DNA of 7,391 nt from Acidobacteriota bacterium (GCA_021798655.1 JAJZFE010000411.1:1-7391), one strand, 5' to 3'; counted from the first letter of the stretch, positions 1 to 6,073 are shown. The notes: a model not told the origin generated them from the sequence alone. Numbers and translations are program-made.

Positions 1-18
1 CCCCCCCCTCTATTTTTG

Positions 19-117
19 CTTGATCTCTGGAATCAATGGGTTACGGGGTGTTGTGGCTGCAAAATATTGATTGCAGAGATTTTACGGGCAAAATATTCAA
101 ACGATTGGGGTTAGGGG
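19..117 (+). repeat. Degenerate 29-nt repeat, about three units
   Basis: Two adjacent 29-nt units at 60-88 and 89-117 both begin CAAAATATT and end in TTA(C/G)GGG; by hand they match at 18 of 29 positions. A third, more diverged unit at 19-47 shares the TTACGGG ending and is separated from the others by 12 bases. No coding or RNA structure explains the pattern. It resembles degenerate A/T-rich intergenic repeats I associate with Acidobacteriota, but that is memory and not a search result. Function unknown. Confidence 0.5.
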
Positions 118-146
118 TGCTTTCCGTCGGGAGAGGTCGTCGGGGT

Positions 147-181
147 GATGCAGATTCCTCCGCTGCGCTGCGGAATGACAA
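147..181 (+). repeat. 35-nt dispersed repeat, copy 1
   Basis: This 35-nt segment matches 1824-1858 at 33 of 35 positions in the same orientation; the only differences are GC versus TT at offsets 19-20. Its centre is an imperfect palindrome: ATTCC and CCGC on the left answer GCGG and GGAAT on the right. It looks like a REP-type intergenic element present in more copies across the genome. This copy lacks the flanking 15-bp inverted arms seen around copy 2. Confidence 0.75.
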
Positions 182-215
182 GTCAGAGGGGCGGGGGCTT
201 CGGGTCTGGGCGGCG

Positions 216-270
216 GTTGTTGGTCTCGGTTGTTGGTTCTCGGTTGTCAGTTGCCGGTTGCCGGTTGCCG
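216..270 (+). repeat. Heptanucleotide tandem repeat tract
   Basis: The tract consists of eight consecutive units of about 7 nt with consensus GTTGNCG. In order they are GTTGTTG, GTCTCG (6 nt), GTTGTTG, GTTCTCG, GTTGTCA and then three perfect GTTGCCG copies at 250-270. The gradient from diverged to perfect units suggests slippage with recent expansion at the right end. It ends about 120 bases upstream of the possible protease promoter and is not in a recognised gene. Confidence 0.7.
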
Positions 271-392
271 GGTCTCAGTGCTTCCCCCTATTTCTATTGT
301 AGCGAGTGGGATGGGGTGAATGTGTTTTTCATTTTGAGGGGGTAACGCGTTTTAGATGTGTGAGTTGCGTGTTTTGGATGGTGGTTTGGGGG

Positions 393-438
393 TTGACACG
401 GCGAGTTTGGCGGATTTTTGCGGAAAGGCGTCTAAAAT
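393..438 (+). promoter_or_regulatory. Possible promoter region of the HtrA-type protease gene
   Basis: A perfect -35-type hexamer TTGACA lies at 393-398, and a -10-like TAAAAT at 433-438, preceded by GCGTC, an arrangement seen at some ECF-sigma -10 elements. The two are 34 bases apart, too far to act as one ordinary sigma-70 promoter. The 17-base position after TTGACA (416-421) is only weakly -10-like. This is therefore a region likely to contain the promoter; the exact elements are unresolved. Confidence 0.25.
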
Positions 439-483
439 TGCGATAGCTGCCCGGTTGCGGCGGCGATGCGCTACTGCGCCAAC

Positions 484-488
484 GAAGG
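484..488 (+). promoter_or_regulatory. Ribosome binding site choosing the 499 start
   Basis: GAAGG lies 10 bases before the ATG at 499. It favours this ATG over the in-frame ATG at 466, which would add eleven residues lacking signal-like character in front of the hydrophobic anchor. Confidence 0.45.
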
Positions 489-498
489 TTCCGGCTCG

Positions 499-1713
499 AT
501 GAAACTGCGCCCTGTGTTTCTGGTTGTGTTGATCCTGGTGGGTTTTTACTGGCTGAGCACGCGGCTGATGCCGGCGGGGGCGCTGGCGAAGATGATGCAC
601 GCTGGCGCGGTGAATACGGACGGCACGAGCAGCGCGACGCTGAGCGGGCCGCTGGGCAGCTTTGGGCTGACCGAGGCCAAGGCCGCGCCGGCCTTCGACA
701 GCGAAGAGGAGCAGAACATCGGCGTGTACAAGAAGGCGATGCCTTCGGTGGTGAACATCACGAGCACGCAGGTGGCGTATGACTTTTTCTATCGGCCGGT
801 GCCGCAGCAGGGGCAGGGATCGGGGTTCGTGCTGGACAAGGACGGCCACATCCTGACGAACAACCATGTGGTGGACGGCGCGCAGCAGGTGGAGGTGACG
901 CTGTGGAACGGCAAGAAGTACAAGGCGACGATTGTGGGGACGGACCCGAGCCATGACGTGGCGCTGCTGCAGATTCATGGCGCGACGGGGCTGGAGCCGG
1001 CGACGCTGGCCGACTCCAGCGGGCTGCTGGTGGGCCAGCGGGTGTATGCGATCGGCAACCCGTTCGGATTTTCGGGCACGATGACGCGGGGCATCATCAG
1101 CGCGCTGCGGGCGGTGCAGCTGCCCAGCGGGATGAAGATCGACAACGCGATTCAGACCGATGCGTCGGTGAATCCGGGAAACTCCGGCGGGCCGCTGCTG
1201 AACTCGCACGGAGATGTGATCGGGATCACGACGATGATTGCGACGAACCCGAACAGCAACGCGGATCAGTCGGCGGGCATCGGATTTGCGATTCCGATTG
1301 CGACGGCGAAGGCGGTGCTGGACGACTTTGCGAAGTATGGGCACGCGCGGCGGCCGTCGCTGGATATCGTCACGATTCCGATTGGGCCGGACATTGCGGA
1401 CCAGCTGGGACTGCCGTCGATGCCGGGCATCCTGGTGGAGCGGGTGTTGCCGGGCGGTGCGGCGCAGGTGGCGGGCATCCACGGCGGCACGCAGCGGATG
1501 TACATGGGCAACGAGCCGGTGATGCTGGGCGGCGACCTGATCGTGGGGCTGGATGGGCAGGAGATCGCCACGCCGCAGGACCTGGGCAACGCGCTGACCG
1601 AGCACCATCCCGGCGATGTGGTGACGGTGACGGTGTATCGCGGACGCAAGCAGATGAGCTTCAAGGTGACGCTGAGCGATTCGAAGCTGGCCGAGAACAA
1701 CCAGTCGGCGTAG
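499..1713 (+). CDS. htrA: Membrane-anchored HtrA/Deg-family serine protease with one PDZ domain
   Basis: This 404-residue protein is an S1C-family (HtrA/Deg) serine endoprotease, expected to degrade or sense misfolded proteins in the periplasm. A short basic start (MKLR) and a hydrophobic stretch at about residues 5-20 form an uncleaved anchor or signal. The trypsin-like domain spans about 75-280. The triad is visible: His123 in TNNHVVDG, Asp153 in SHDVALL and Ser229 in NPGNSGGPLL. A single PDZ domain (about 290-393) carries an insert after VAGI (about 328-345) before GGDLIVGLDG, recalling the Deg1-type PDZ of plants and cyanobacteria. One PDZ plus an anchor makes it more DegS-like in layout than DegP, which has two PDZ domains. 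It is complete and monocistronic: a hairpin follows the stop and the next gene is convergent. Whether it signals to a sigma factor, as DegS does, cannot be told from here. The family call is firm; the subtype is inference. Confidence 0.95.
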   Translation: MKLRPVFLVVLILVGFYWLSTRLMPAGALAKMMHAGAVNTDGTSSATLSGPLGSFGLTEAKAAPAFDSEEEQNIGVYKKAMPSVVNITSTQVAYDFFYRPVPQQGQGSGFVLDKDGHILTNNHVVDGAQQVEVTLWNGKKYKATIVGTDPSHDVALLQIHGATGLEPATLADSSGLLVGQRVYAIGNPFGFSGTMTRGIISALRAVQLPSGMKIDNAIQTDASVNPGNSGGPLLNSHGDVIGITTMIATNPNSNADQSAGIGFAIPIATAKAVLDDFAKYGHARRPSLDIVTIPIGPDIADQLGLPSMPGILVERVLPGGAAQVAGIHGGTQRMYMGNEPVMLGGDLIVGLDGQEIATPQDLGNALTEHHPGDVVTVTVYRGRKQMSFKVTLSDSKLAENNQSA

Positions 1714-1727
1714 AGGCGGGCGGCAAC

Positions 1728-1768
1728 GCAAACGGCCCGAGGACGGAGATCGTCTTCGGGCCGTTTGC
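1728..1768 (+). terminator. Strong hairpin after the protease gene
   Basis: Two 18-nt arms (1728-1745 and 1751-1768) enclose a 5-nt loop (GAGAT). Seventeen pairs are Watson-Crick and one is G1741-T1755, which is a G·U wobble in plus-strand RNA but a C·A mismatch in minus-strand RNA. The hairpin begins 14 bases after the stop codon. There is no clear T tract after it (TGTTCTGCGG follows), so it may be a weak intrinsic terminator or a 3'-end stabiliser. Confidence 0.75.
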
Positions 1769-1802
1769 TGTTCTGCGGTGAGGGGGTTATAGCGCTTTCC
1801 CA

Positions 1803-1888
1803 TCAGGTATAGTCGCCGCCCAGGATGCAGATTCCTCCGCTTTGCTGCGGAATGACAAATCCTGAAGATTGTTGGCGACTACACCTGA
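1803..1888. repeat. 86-bp nested inverted repeat containing copy 2 of the 35-nt element
   Basis: The outer arms TCAGGTATAGTCGCC (1803-1817) and GGCGACTACACCTGA (1874-1888) are complementary at 14 of 15 positions. Inside, CAGGAT (1821-1826) answers ATCCTG (1859-1864), and at the centre ATTCC (1831-1835) answers GGAAT (1849-1853). The segment 1824-1858 matches 147-181 at 33 of 35 positions. The layout resembles a REP/BIME or small MITE-like element. It lies 12 bases beyond the receptor stop codon; in the receptor transcript (minus strand) the one outer mismatch becomes a U·G pair, so it could serve as that gene's 3' structure. No target-site duplication is obvious. Confidence 0.7.
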
Positions 1889-1900
1889 GAGGCAACGGCT

Positions 1901-4900
1901 CTAGAAGTAGAGCTTGCCGGTGAGCTGCAGCTGGCGCGGTCCGTAGAGGACGTTGCTGCTGCTGGTGGGAGTGGCAAACGGAGTTGCGCTGGAGGGCAGC
2001 GGCACGATGCAGCCATTGCCCTGCCCCGCCGGACAGGTGACCGTGCCCGACAGTGTGGTGGAGGGAGAGGAACCTGGCGAGAGGAAGTTGTACAGGTTTG
2101 TGGAGACGCTCAGGTAGTTGGTGTGGTTGAGCAGGTTGAACGCTTCGGCGAAGACCTCGACGCGTACCATCCCGCGGATGGGGAAGGAGCGCGAGAGACG
2201 GGCGTCGATGTTGTGTACGCCGGGGCCCTTGAAGGCGTTGCGCGCGGCCACTGCGGTGGGAACGCGGCCGTTGGTGCCGGAGTTGAAGAGCGAGAGCTCG
2301 GCGCCGGAGAGGCCGCCGTCACCGATCTTCGAAGCCGGCGCGCTGGACATGAAGCCGGTGAGCGGCTCGCCGGTCTGCGCGGTGAGCGTGCCGGCGAGCT
2401 GGAAGCCGTCGAGCGCGTAGCGCGTGTACTTGTTGGTGACGAGGCTATCCACCGAGGGCGACGCGATGACGGAGCCGACGAAGCGGCCGGCGACGCTGAG
2501 GTCCGACTTGGCATACTCTGCCGAGCGGCCCTGACGATGGCCCCTGGCAAACGGGTCGATCGGCGTGTCCGTACCGTTGAAGGTGCCGTTGACGCCGGAG
2601 ACCTGGCCGCCGTCCATCGCCTTGGCCCAGGTGTAGTTGGCCAGGACCTCGACGCCGTGCGCGAAGGGCTTGTGCACGGTGAAGACCAGCGAGTTGTAGC
2701 TGCTGTTCACGTCGGAGAAGCCGGTGAGGATGGAGCCGGTGTTGGTGGAGAGGCGCGCGGTGTAGAACGGCACGGTCACGGGAACCGGCGCCGCGGTCGC
2801 GGTGGAGTAGAAGTAGTACGTGTTGGTCTGCACGGAGGTGGGATCCACGTTGGTATCGACAAAGATCGGCAGGCGCAGAGCGCGGTTGCCGACGTAAGCG
2901 ACGGTGAGCGTGGAGTGCAGCGGCATCACCTGCTCCACGGTGAGGTCGTAGGAGAACGACTTGGGGTTTTCGAAGTGCGGGTCGAGGCCGCGCGCCGAGA
3001 TGGTGCCGAGCGAGAGGCCGGTGCTGACGGCGGGAGCCGCCGCGCCGGTGACCGGGTTGATGGGCGAGGGGCCGGGAGGCGTGAACTCATCCACACCGCC
3101 CTGCGGCGCGTTGGCCGCGTAGGCGCCGGACTGCTGGAAGACGCGGTTCGGCGTGCCTGCCGGAGCGGCCGCGTTGACCGTGTACGGCGAGTTCGGATTG
3201 GTGGTCGCGTTCACGTTGAACTGCTGCTGGTAGACGCCGTTCTCGCGACGCTGCGTGTAGTACGCGGAGTTGGAGTTGAGGCCGAAGAAGAGGCCGCCAC
3301 CACCGCGGATGACCGTGCCCTCCTGCGGATTGTAGGAGAAGCCGACGCGCGGCTGCACCATGCCCTTGTAGTTGTTGATGGTGCTGGTGTAGGTCTGCGC
3401 GGGCGCGGAGGAGGTGTTCGGCTTGTCGGGCTGCGGGACCAGCTGCAGGTCGTAGCGGAGTCCGTAGGAGACCAGCAGCTTCGGCGTTGCCTTCCACGCA
3501 TCTTCGGCGAAGAAGTCGACGTTCTGGTTCCAGAAGTCGTCGGCACCGATGTGCGTGATGGGATCGTTCACCTGGGTGAACGAGTTGTAGTGGCGGCCGC
3601 CGTTGACCTGGAAGACGTCCTGAATCCAGTTGGCGAAGTTGTACTCGTTGGTGCCGGTGGCGTAGGAGAAGCTGCCGTCGCCCTGGAAGAGGTTGGCGAG
3701 CTGCTCGTGGATCAGGTTGACGTCGCCGCCGGCCTTGATGGCGTGCTTGCCGAAGGTGATGGAGTAGATGTCGGTGAACTGGATGCGGTGCTCGTCGGGG
3801 AACGCGGCGCGAGGCAGCGCGCTGGTTTCGCCGTAGGCCGCGAGGCCCGTGAGGCTGATGGCCGGGCCGCCGGAGTTGGTGCCGGCGGTCTCGAGGTCGC
3901 GCGAGAACTGGAAGTGGACCACGTTGGCCGAACGCGCGGAGAGCGCGGTCTCCGCGTTGGCGACGAAGAACCGTTCGTGCAGATCGGCGCGGCCGTTCTG
4001 GCTGATGCCGCCGTTGCTCACGGTAGTGGAGGTGTTGTAGCCGTTGGGCTGCTTGAAGTCCTCAAACAGATAGCTGGCCGAGAGGTGGGTGTTGGAGGTG
4101 ATCTGGTAGTCGAGGCGCGGGAAGTAGACGTCCTGCTTCACGTTGCGCGGAAATGCGCCAAGCTGCGTCTGCAGATAGGCCACAGCGGCGGAGCACTGGC
4201 TGGCCGAGATGCCGGTGATGGTGCTGGGATAGATGGCCGTGCCGCGCGTGATGTAGCCGGTGGTGCGGCCGTCGCACAGACCGGTGAGGTCGCTCAGGCT
4301 CTGCGTGGCGCTGTTGTAGGTGGACAGGTAGGCGATCGGCGTGACCTTGCGGTAGCCGTCGTAGGTGAAGTGGAAGAACAGCTTGTCCTTGATGATGGGA
4401 CCGCCGACGGAGGCGCCGAACTGGTTCTGGGTTTTGACCGGCTTGGTTTTGGTGATGGGGTCGATGGCGTTGAAGCCGGGCGTGCGGTAGAACTCATACG
4501 CGTCGCCGTGGAACTGGTTGGTGCCGGACTTGGTGACGACGTTGATGATGCCGCCGGCGGCCTGGCCGAACTCGGCCGAGTAGCCTGCGTTCTCGGTGGA
4601 GAACTCCTGGATGGCGTCGACGGGATAGACGTACGGCGCGCCGATGGAGCGGCCGCGCGCCTCGGAGAAGAACGCCTGGTCGTTGTTCGCGCCGTCGACG
4701 AGGTTCGAGTTGTACAGGCCGGAGATGCCGCGGAAGCTGATGAGGCCGGTGAAACCGTCGGGCACAACGTTCGGCGTGAGCAGCACGAAGTTGTCGAAGC
4801 GGCGGCCGTTCACGGGCAGGTTGGCGACGAGCTTCTCATCGACCACCTGATTTGACGCAACCTTCTCGGTGTCGAGCAGCGGCGCGTCGGTGGTGACGAC

Positions 4901-5272
4901 GACGTCCGTGGCGACACTGGCCGCGGGCAGTGCGGCGTCCACGGAGACCGTATCGCCGACGGTGACGGGAACGTCCTTGCGATCGACCTTGCCGAAGCTG
5001 CCGCCGCCGAGAACGACCTCGTACTTGCCGGGCTGCAGGAAGCCGACCGCGTAGTGACCTTCGGAGTCCGTGGTGGCGTTGTGCACGGCACCGGTGCCGG
5101 TGTCGGTGACGACGACGGACGCGCCGGGGACGACTGCGCCGGTGTTATCGCGAACGATGCCGGCGATGCCGCCAAGAGCGGCGGTCTGCGCGGCGGCGGA
5201 CAGGACAGCAACGGCTGCCACGACCAGGGTAACGATCGCAGTACGGAAAGGGGTAGATCGGGTGTTGTGCAT
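1901..5272 (-). CDS. Oar-like TonB-dependent outer-membrane receptor with carboxypeptidase-regulatory-like domain
   Basis: This 1123-residue protein is expected to form a gated outer-membrane beta-barrel powered by TonB. A signal peptide covers residues 1-28 (basic TRSTPFR, then TAIVTLVVAAVAVLSAAA, with cleavage before Gln29). Residues ~34-125 form a CarboxypepD_reg-like beta-sandwich (GGIAGIVRDNTGAVVPGASV, then TDSEGHYAVGFLQPGKYEV). A plug domain follows at ~130-250, with NLPVNGRRFD at 151-160, FRGISG near 180-185 and AEFGQAAGGIINVVTKSGTN at 233-252. The rest is barrel, beginning near GPIIKDKLFFHFTYDGYRK and ending in KLYF, an aromatic C-terminus usual for outer-membrane proteins. Length and order fit the large Acidobacteriota receptors related to Oar of Myxococcus. 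Two close cysteine pairs (C333/C360 and C1080/C1088) may be disulfides in surface loops. The start at 5272 is preferred because of a strong ribosome site and the signal peptide directly after it; the in-frame extension to 5473 looks non-coding. The ligand is unknown; no partner SusD-like or hydrolase gene is adjacent. Confidence 0.93.
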   Translation of the reverse strand: MHNTRSTPFRTAIVTLVVAAVAVLSAAAQTAALGGIAGIVRDNTGAVVPGASVVVTDTGTGAVHNATTDSEGHYAVGFLQPGKYEVVLGGGSFGKVDRKDVPVTVGDTVSVDAALPAASVATDVVVTTDAPLLDTEKVASNQVVDEKLVANLPVNGRRFDNFVLLTPNVVPDGFTGLISFRGISGLYNSNLVDGANNDQAFFSEARGRSIGAPYVYPVDAIQEFSTENAGYSAEFGQAAGGIINVVTKSGTNQFHGDAYEFYRTPGFNAIDPITKTKPVKTQNQFGASVGGPIIKDKLFFHFTYDGYRKVTPIAYLSTYNSATQSLSDLTGLCDGRTTGYITRGTAIYPSTITGISASQCSAAVAYLQTQLGAFPRNVKQDVYFPRLDYQITSNTHLSASYLFEDFKQPNGYNTSTTVSNGGISQNGRADLHERFFVANAETALSARSANVVHFQFSRDLETAGTNSGGPAISLTGLAAYGETSALPRAAFPDEHRIQFTDIYSITFGKHAIKAGGDVNLIHEQLANLFQGDGSFSYATGTNEYNFANWIQDVFQVNGGRHYNSFTQVNDPITHIGADDFWNQNVDFFAEDAWKATPKLLVSYGLRYDLQLVPQPDKPNTSSAPAQTYTSTINNYKGMVQPRVGFSYNPQEGTVIRGGGGLFFGLNSNSAYYTQRRENGVYQQQFNVNATTNPNSPYTVNAAAPAGTPNRVFQQSGAYAANAPQGGVDEFTPPGPSPINPVTGAAAPAVSTGLSLGTISARGLDPHFENPKSFSYDLTVEQVMPLHSTLTVAYVGNRALRLPIFVDTNVDPTSVQTNTYYFYSTATAAPVPVTVPFYTARLSTNTGSILTGFSDVNSSYNSLVFTVHKPFAHGVEVLANYTWAKAMDGGQVSGVNGTFNGTDTPIDPFARGHRQGRSAEYAKSDLSVAGRFVGSVIASPSVDSLVTNKYTRYALDGFQLAGTLTAQTGEPLTGFMSSAPASKIGDGGLSGAELSLFNSGTNGRVPTAVAARNAFKGPGVHNIDARLSRSFPIRGMVRVEVFAEAFNLLNHTNYLSVSTNLYNFLSPGSSPSTTLSGTVTCPAGQGNGCIVPLPSSATPFATPTSSSNVLYGPRQLQLTGKLYF

Positions 5273-5279
5273 GGAGGCA

Positions 5280-5284
5280 CTCCT
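5280..5284 (-). promoter_or_regulatory. Ribosome binding site choosing the receptor start
   Basis: On the minus strand AGGAG lies 7 bases before the ATG at 5272. It is a near-ideal Shine-Dalgarno site and fixes the start at the signal peptide rather than at upstream in-frame ATGs. Confidence 0.8.
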
Positions 5285-5360
5285 GAAAGGGAAGAACTGC
5301 GGGCGCTTGGCCCGAGAGAAAAGCCGGAATCGCATGGCGGTCGATGGGACGCCTATGCGT

Positions 5361-5371
5361 TCACAATGTGA
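5361..5371. promoter_or_regulatory. Palindrome TCACAATGTGA, possible operator
   Basis: The two 5-bp half-sites TCACA and TGTGA are perfectly inverted around a single base. The site lies about 90 bases upstream of the receptor start. Fifteen bases away is a second small inverted repeat, CTGAA-N5-TTCAG, at 5386-5400. The pair could be a regulator-binding region for the receptor gene. A short palindrome can arise by chance, and no regulator is encoded nearby. Confidence 0.3.
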
Positions 5372-5422
5372 CGGTGTTGTAATTTCTGAATCACTTTCAG
5401 GATCGCCCACCGGAAGGCAAGG

Positions 5423-5428
5423 TGTCAA
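5423..5428 (-). promoter_or_regulatory. Possible -35 element for the receptor gene
   Basis: TTGACA is read on the minus strand about 150 bases upstream of the receptor start. The expected -10 position, 17-18 bases downstream, reads CGATCC or GATCCT and matches poorly. If it is real, the leader would contain the palindromes at 5361-5400. Confidence 0.22.
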
Positions 5429-5627
5429 CCTCTGTCCGTTGCCCTGGACAGCGGGAGTGGCGCGAGGAGACACACGCCGTATGCGTCGCTGAACGAACGG
5501 TTTGTACCAGTTAGCGCATGAGCGTACCCACCGCGCCCGAGGACGGGGTGAGATGCAGGCTCTCGACCTGGCCGACAGAGTTCAGCGAGTGTGCCCACTG
5601 ACGGCGGCGCCGCTTACACCATCGGCA

Positions 5628-6026
5628 TCAGTGCAGTGTCTTCGGGATGACGGCGTGTTCGAGGAGCGTCTCAAAAGGGACGACTTCGAGCGTGGCCTCG
5701 TGGGTGGATTCCAGCACGACCGGGCAGGCGGCGCCGGCCTTGACGACCTGCAGCCAGCGGCCCGCGCAGACACACCAGCGGTCGCCGGGCTTGAGGCCGG
5801 GGAAGCCATACTGCGGCATCGGCGTGGAGAGATCGTTGCCCAGCTCTGCGGAGACGGCGAGGAACTCTTCGGTGACGACGCAGCAGACCGTGTGCAGGCC
5901 GCGGTCGTCGGGCCCGGTGTTGCAGCAGCCGTCGCGATAGAAGCCGGTGAGGGGGTCGAACCCACAAGGCTCAAGCGGTTGTCCGAGGACGTTCTTCTGC
6001 GGGGCAAGCTGCGGTTCGGTAGGCAT
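5628..6026 (-). CDS. DUF2237 family protein
   Basis: This 132-residue soluble protein matches the DUF2237 family as I know it. The pattern runs NVLGQPLEPCGFDPLTGFYR, DGCC, a DDRGLHTVCC stretch, FLAVSAELGNDLSTP, FPGLKPGDRWCVCAGRW, and a C-terminal half with STHEATLEVV. The function of the family is unknown to me. It has no signal peptide or membrane segment and is expected in the cytoplasm. Eight cysteines stand out, at 21, 34, 35, 48, 49, 85, 87 and 101, including two CC pairs and a CxC, so metal or redox chemistry is possible but unproven. The ATG at 6026 is chosen because family similarity begins a few residues after it; longer in-frame starts would overlap the kinase gene and give a low-complexity His/Arg/Ala-rich leader. 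It follows the kinase gene by 47 bases on the same strand. There is no clear Shine-Dalgarno site before this start. Confidence 0.88.
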   Translation of the reverse strand: MPTEPQLAPQKNVLGQPLEPCGFDPLTGFYRDGCCNTGPDDRGLHTVCCVVTEEFLAVSAELGNDLSTPMPQYGFPGLKPGDRWCVCAGRWLQVVKAGAACPVVLESTHEATLEVVPFETLLEHAVIPKTLH

Positions 6027-6032
6027 CCGTTG

Positions 6033-6038
6033 ATTGTA
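6033..6038 (-). promoter_or_regulatory. Possible -10 element giving a leaderless DUF2237 mRNA
   Basis: TACAAT, one base from the TATAAT consensus, is read on the minus strand and ends six bases before the ATG at 6026. Transcription starting at or next to the A of that ATG would give a leaderless message, in line with the lack of a Shine-Dalgarno site. The -35 position (about 6056-6061, CCCAGC) is not consensus. Confidence 0.35.
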
Positions 6039-6073
6039 GCCCCGCCGTGCGCCTGGCTGGGACTGCGACGCGG

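Larger units (their letters stand above)
1..498. other. Repeat-rich intergenic region upstream of the HtrA-type protease gene
   Basis: I see no convincing gene in this stretch. Short plus-strand reading frames (36-302 and 145-345) run through repeat DNA, have low-complexity translations and match no family I recognise. The region contains degenerate 29-nt units (19-117), one copy of a 35-nt element (147-181) and a 7-nt tandem tract (216-270). The first ~120 bases are visibly richer in A and T than the genes that follow. The last ~100 bases probably hold the protease promoter and leader. The left edge is the window boundary, so an upstream gene may end just outside. Confidence 0.6.
5273..5627. 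other. Intergenic region upstream of the receptor gene
   Basis: No convincing gene is present in these 355 bases. The part next to the receptor should hold its promoter and leader. Visible elements are a 5-bp GC stem in the leader (CGGGC 5300-5304 and GCCCG 5310-5314), an 11-bp palindrome at 5361-5371, a small inverted repeat CTGAA/TTCAG at 5386-5400 and a TTGACA on the minus strand at 5423-5428. The part next to the DUF2237 stop (5511-5627) stays open in that gene's frame for 38 codons after the stop. A self-complementary GCGGCGCCGC at 5604-5613 has no loop or T tract, so I do not call it a terminator. Confidence 0.55.

Noticed and set aside
19..117. CRISPR array
   Set aside because: There are only about three degenerate units, adjacent units have no separate spacer, the repeats match poorly, and no cas gene is present.
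36..345. Two short plus-strand reading frames in the left intergenic region
   Set aside because: They cross the 35-nt element and the heptanucleotide tract, so their sequence is made of repeats, and neither has a good ribosome site or any recognised motif.
352..1803. A 483-codon open frame on the minus strand opposite the protease gene
   Set aside because: The translation is an Arg/His/Gln-rich low-complexity string with no family match, and it runs through the downstream hairpin. The protease on the plus strand has an intact catalytic triad.
2123..4855. A 910-codon open frame on the plus strand opposite the TonB-dependent receptor gene
   Set aside because: Its translation is dominated by Val, Gly, Ala, Glu, Asp and Arg with no recognisable domain. 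It is the mirror of GC-biased third positions in the real gene, whose signal peptide, plug and barrel motifs are clear on the other strand.
5273..5473. N-terminal extension of the receptor to an ATG at 5473
   Set aside because: The extra 67 residues have no domain character, would bury the signal peptide, and the ATG at 5272 has an AGGAG at ideal spacing.
5604..5613. GCGGCGCCGC palindrome after the DUF2237 stop as a terminator
   Set aside because: The palindrome has no loop to spare and no T tract on either side, and such runs are common in GC-rich DNA.
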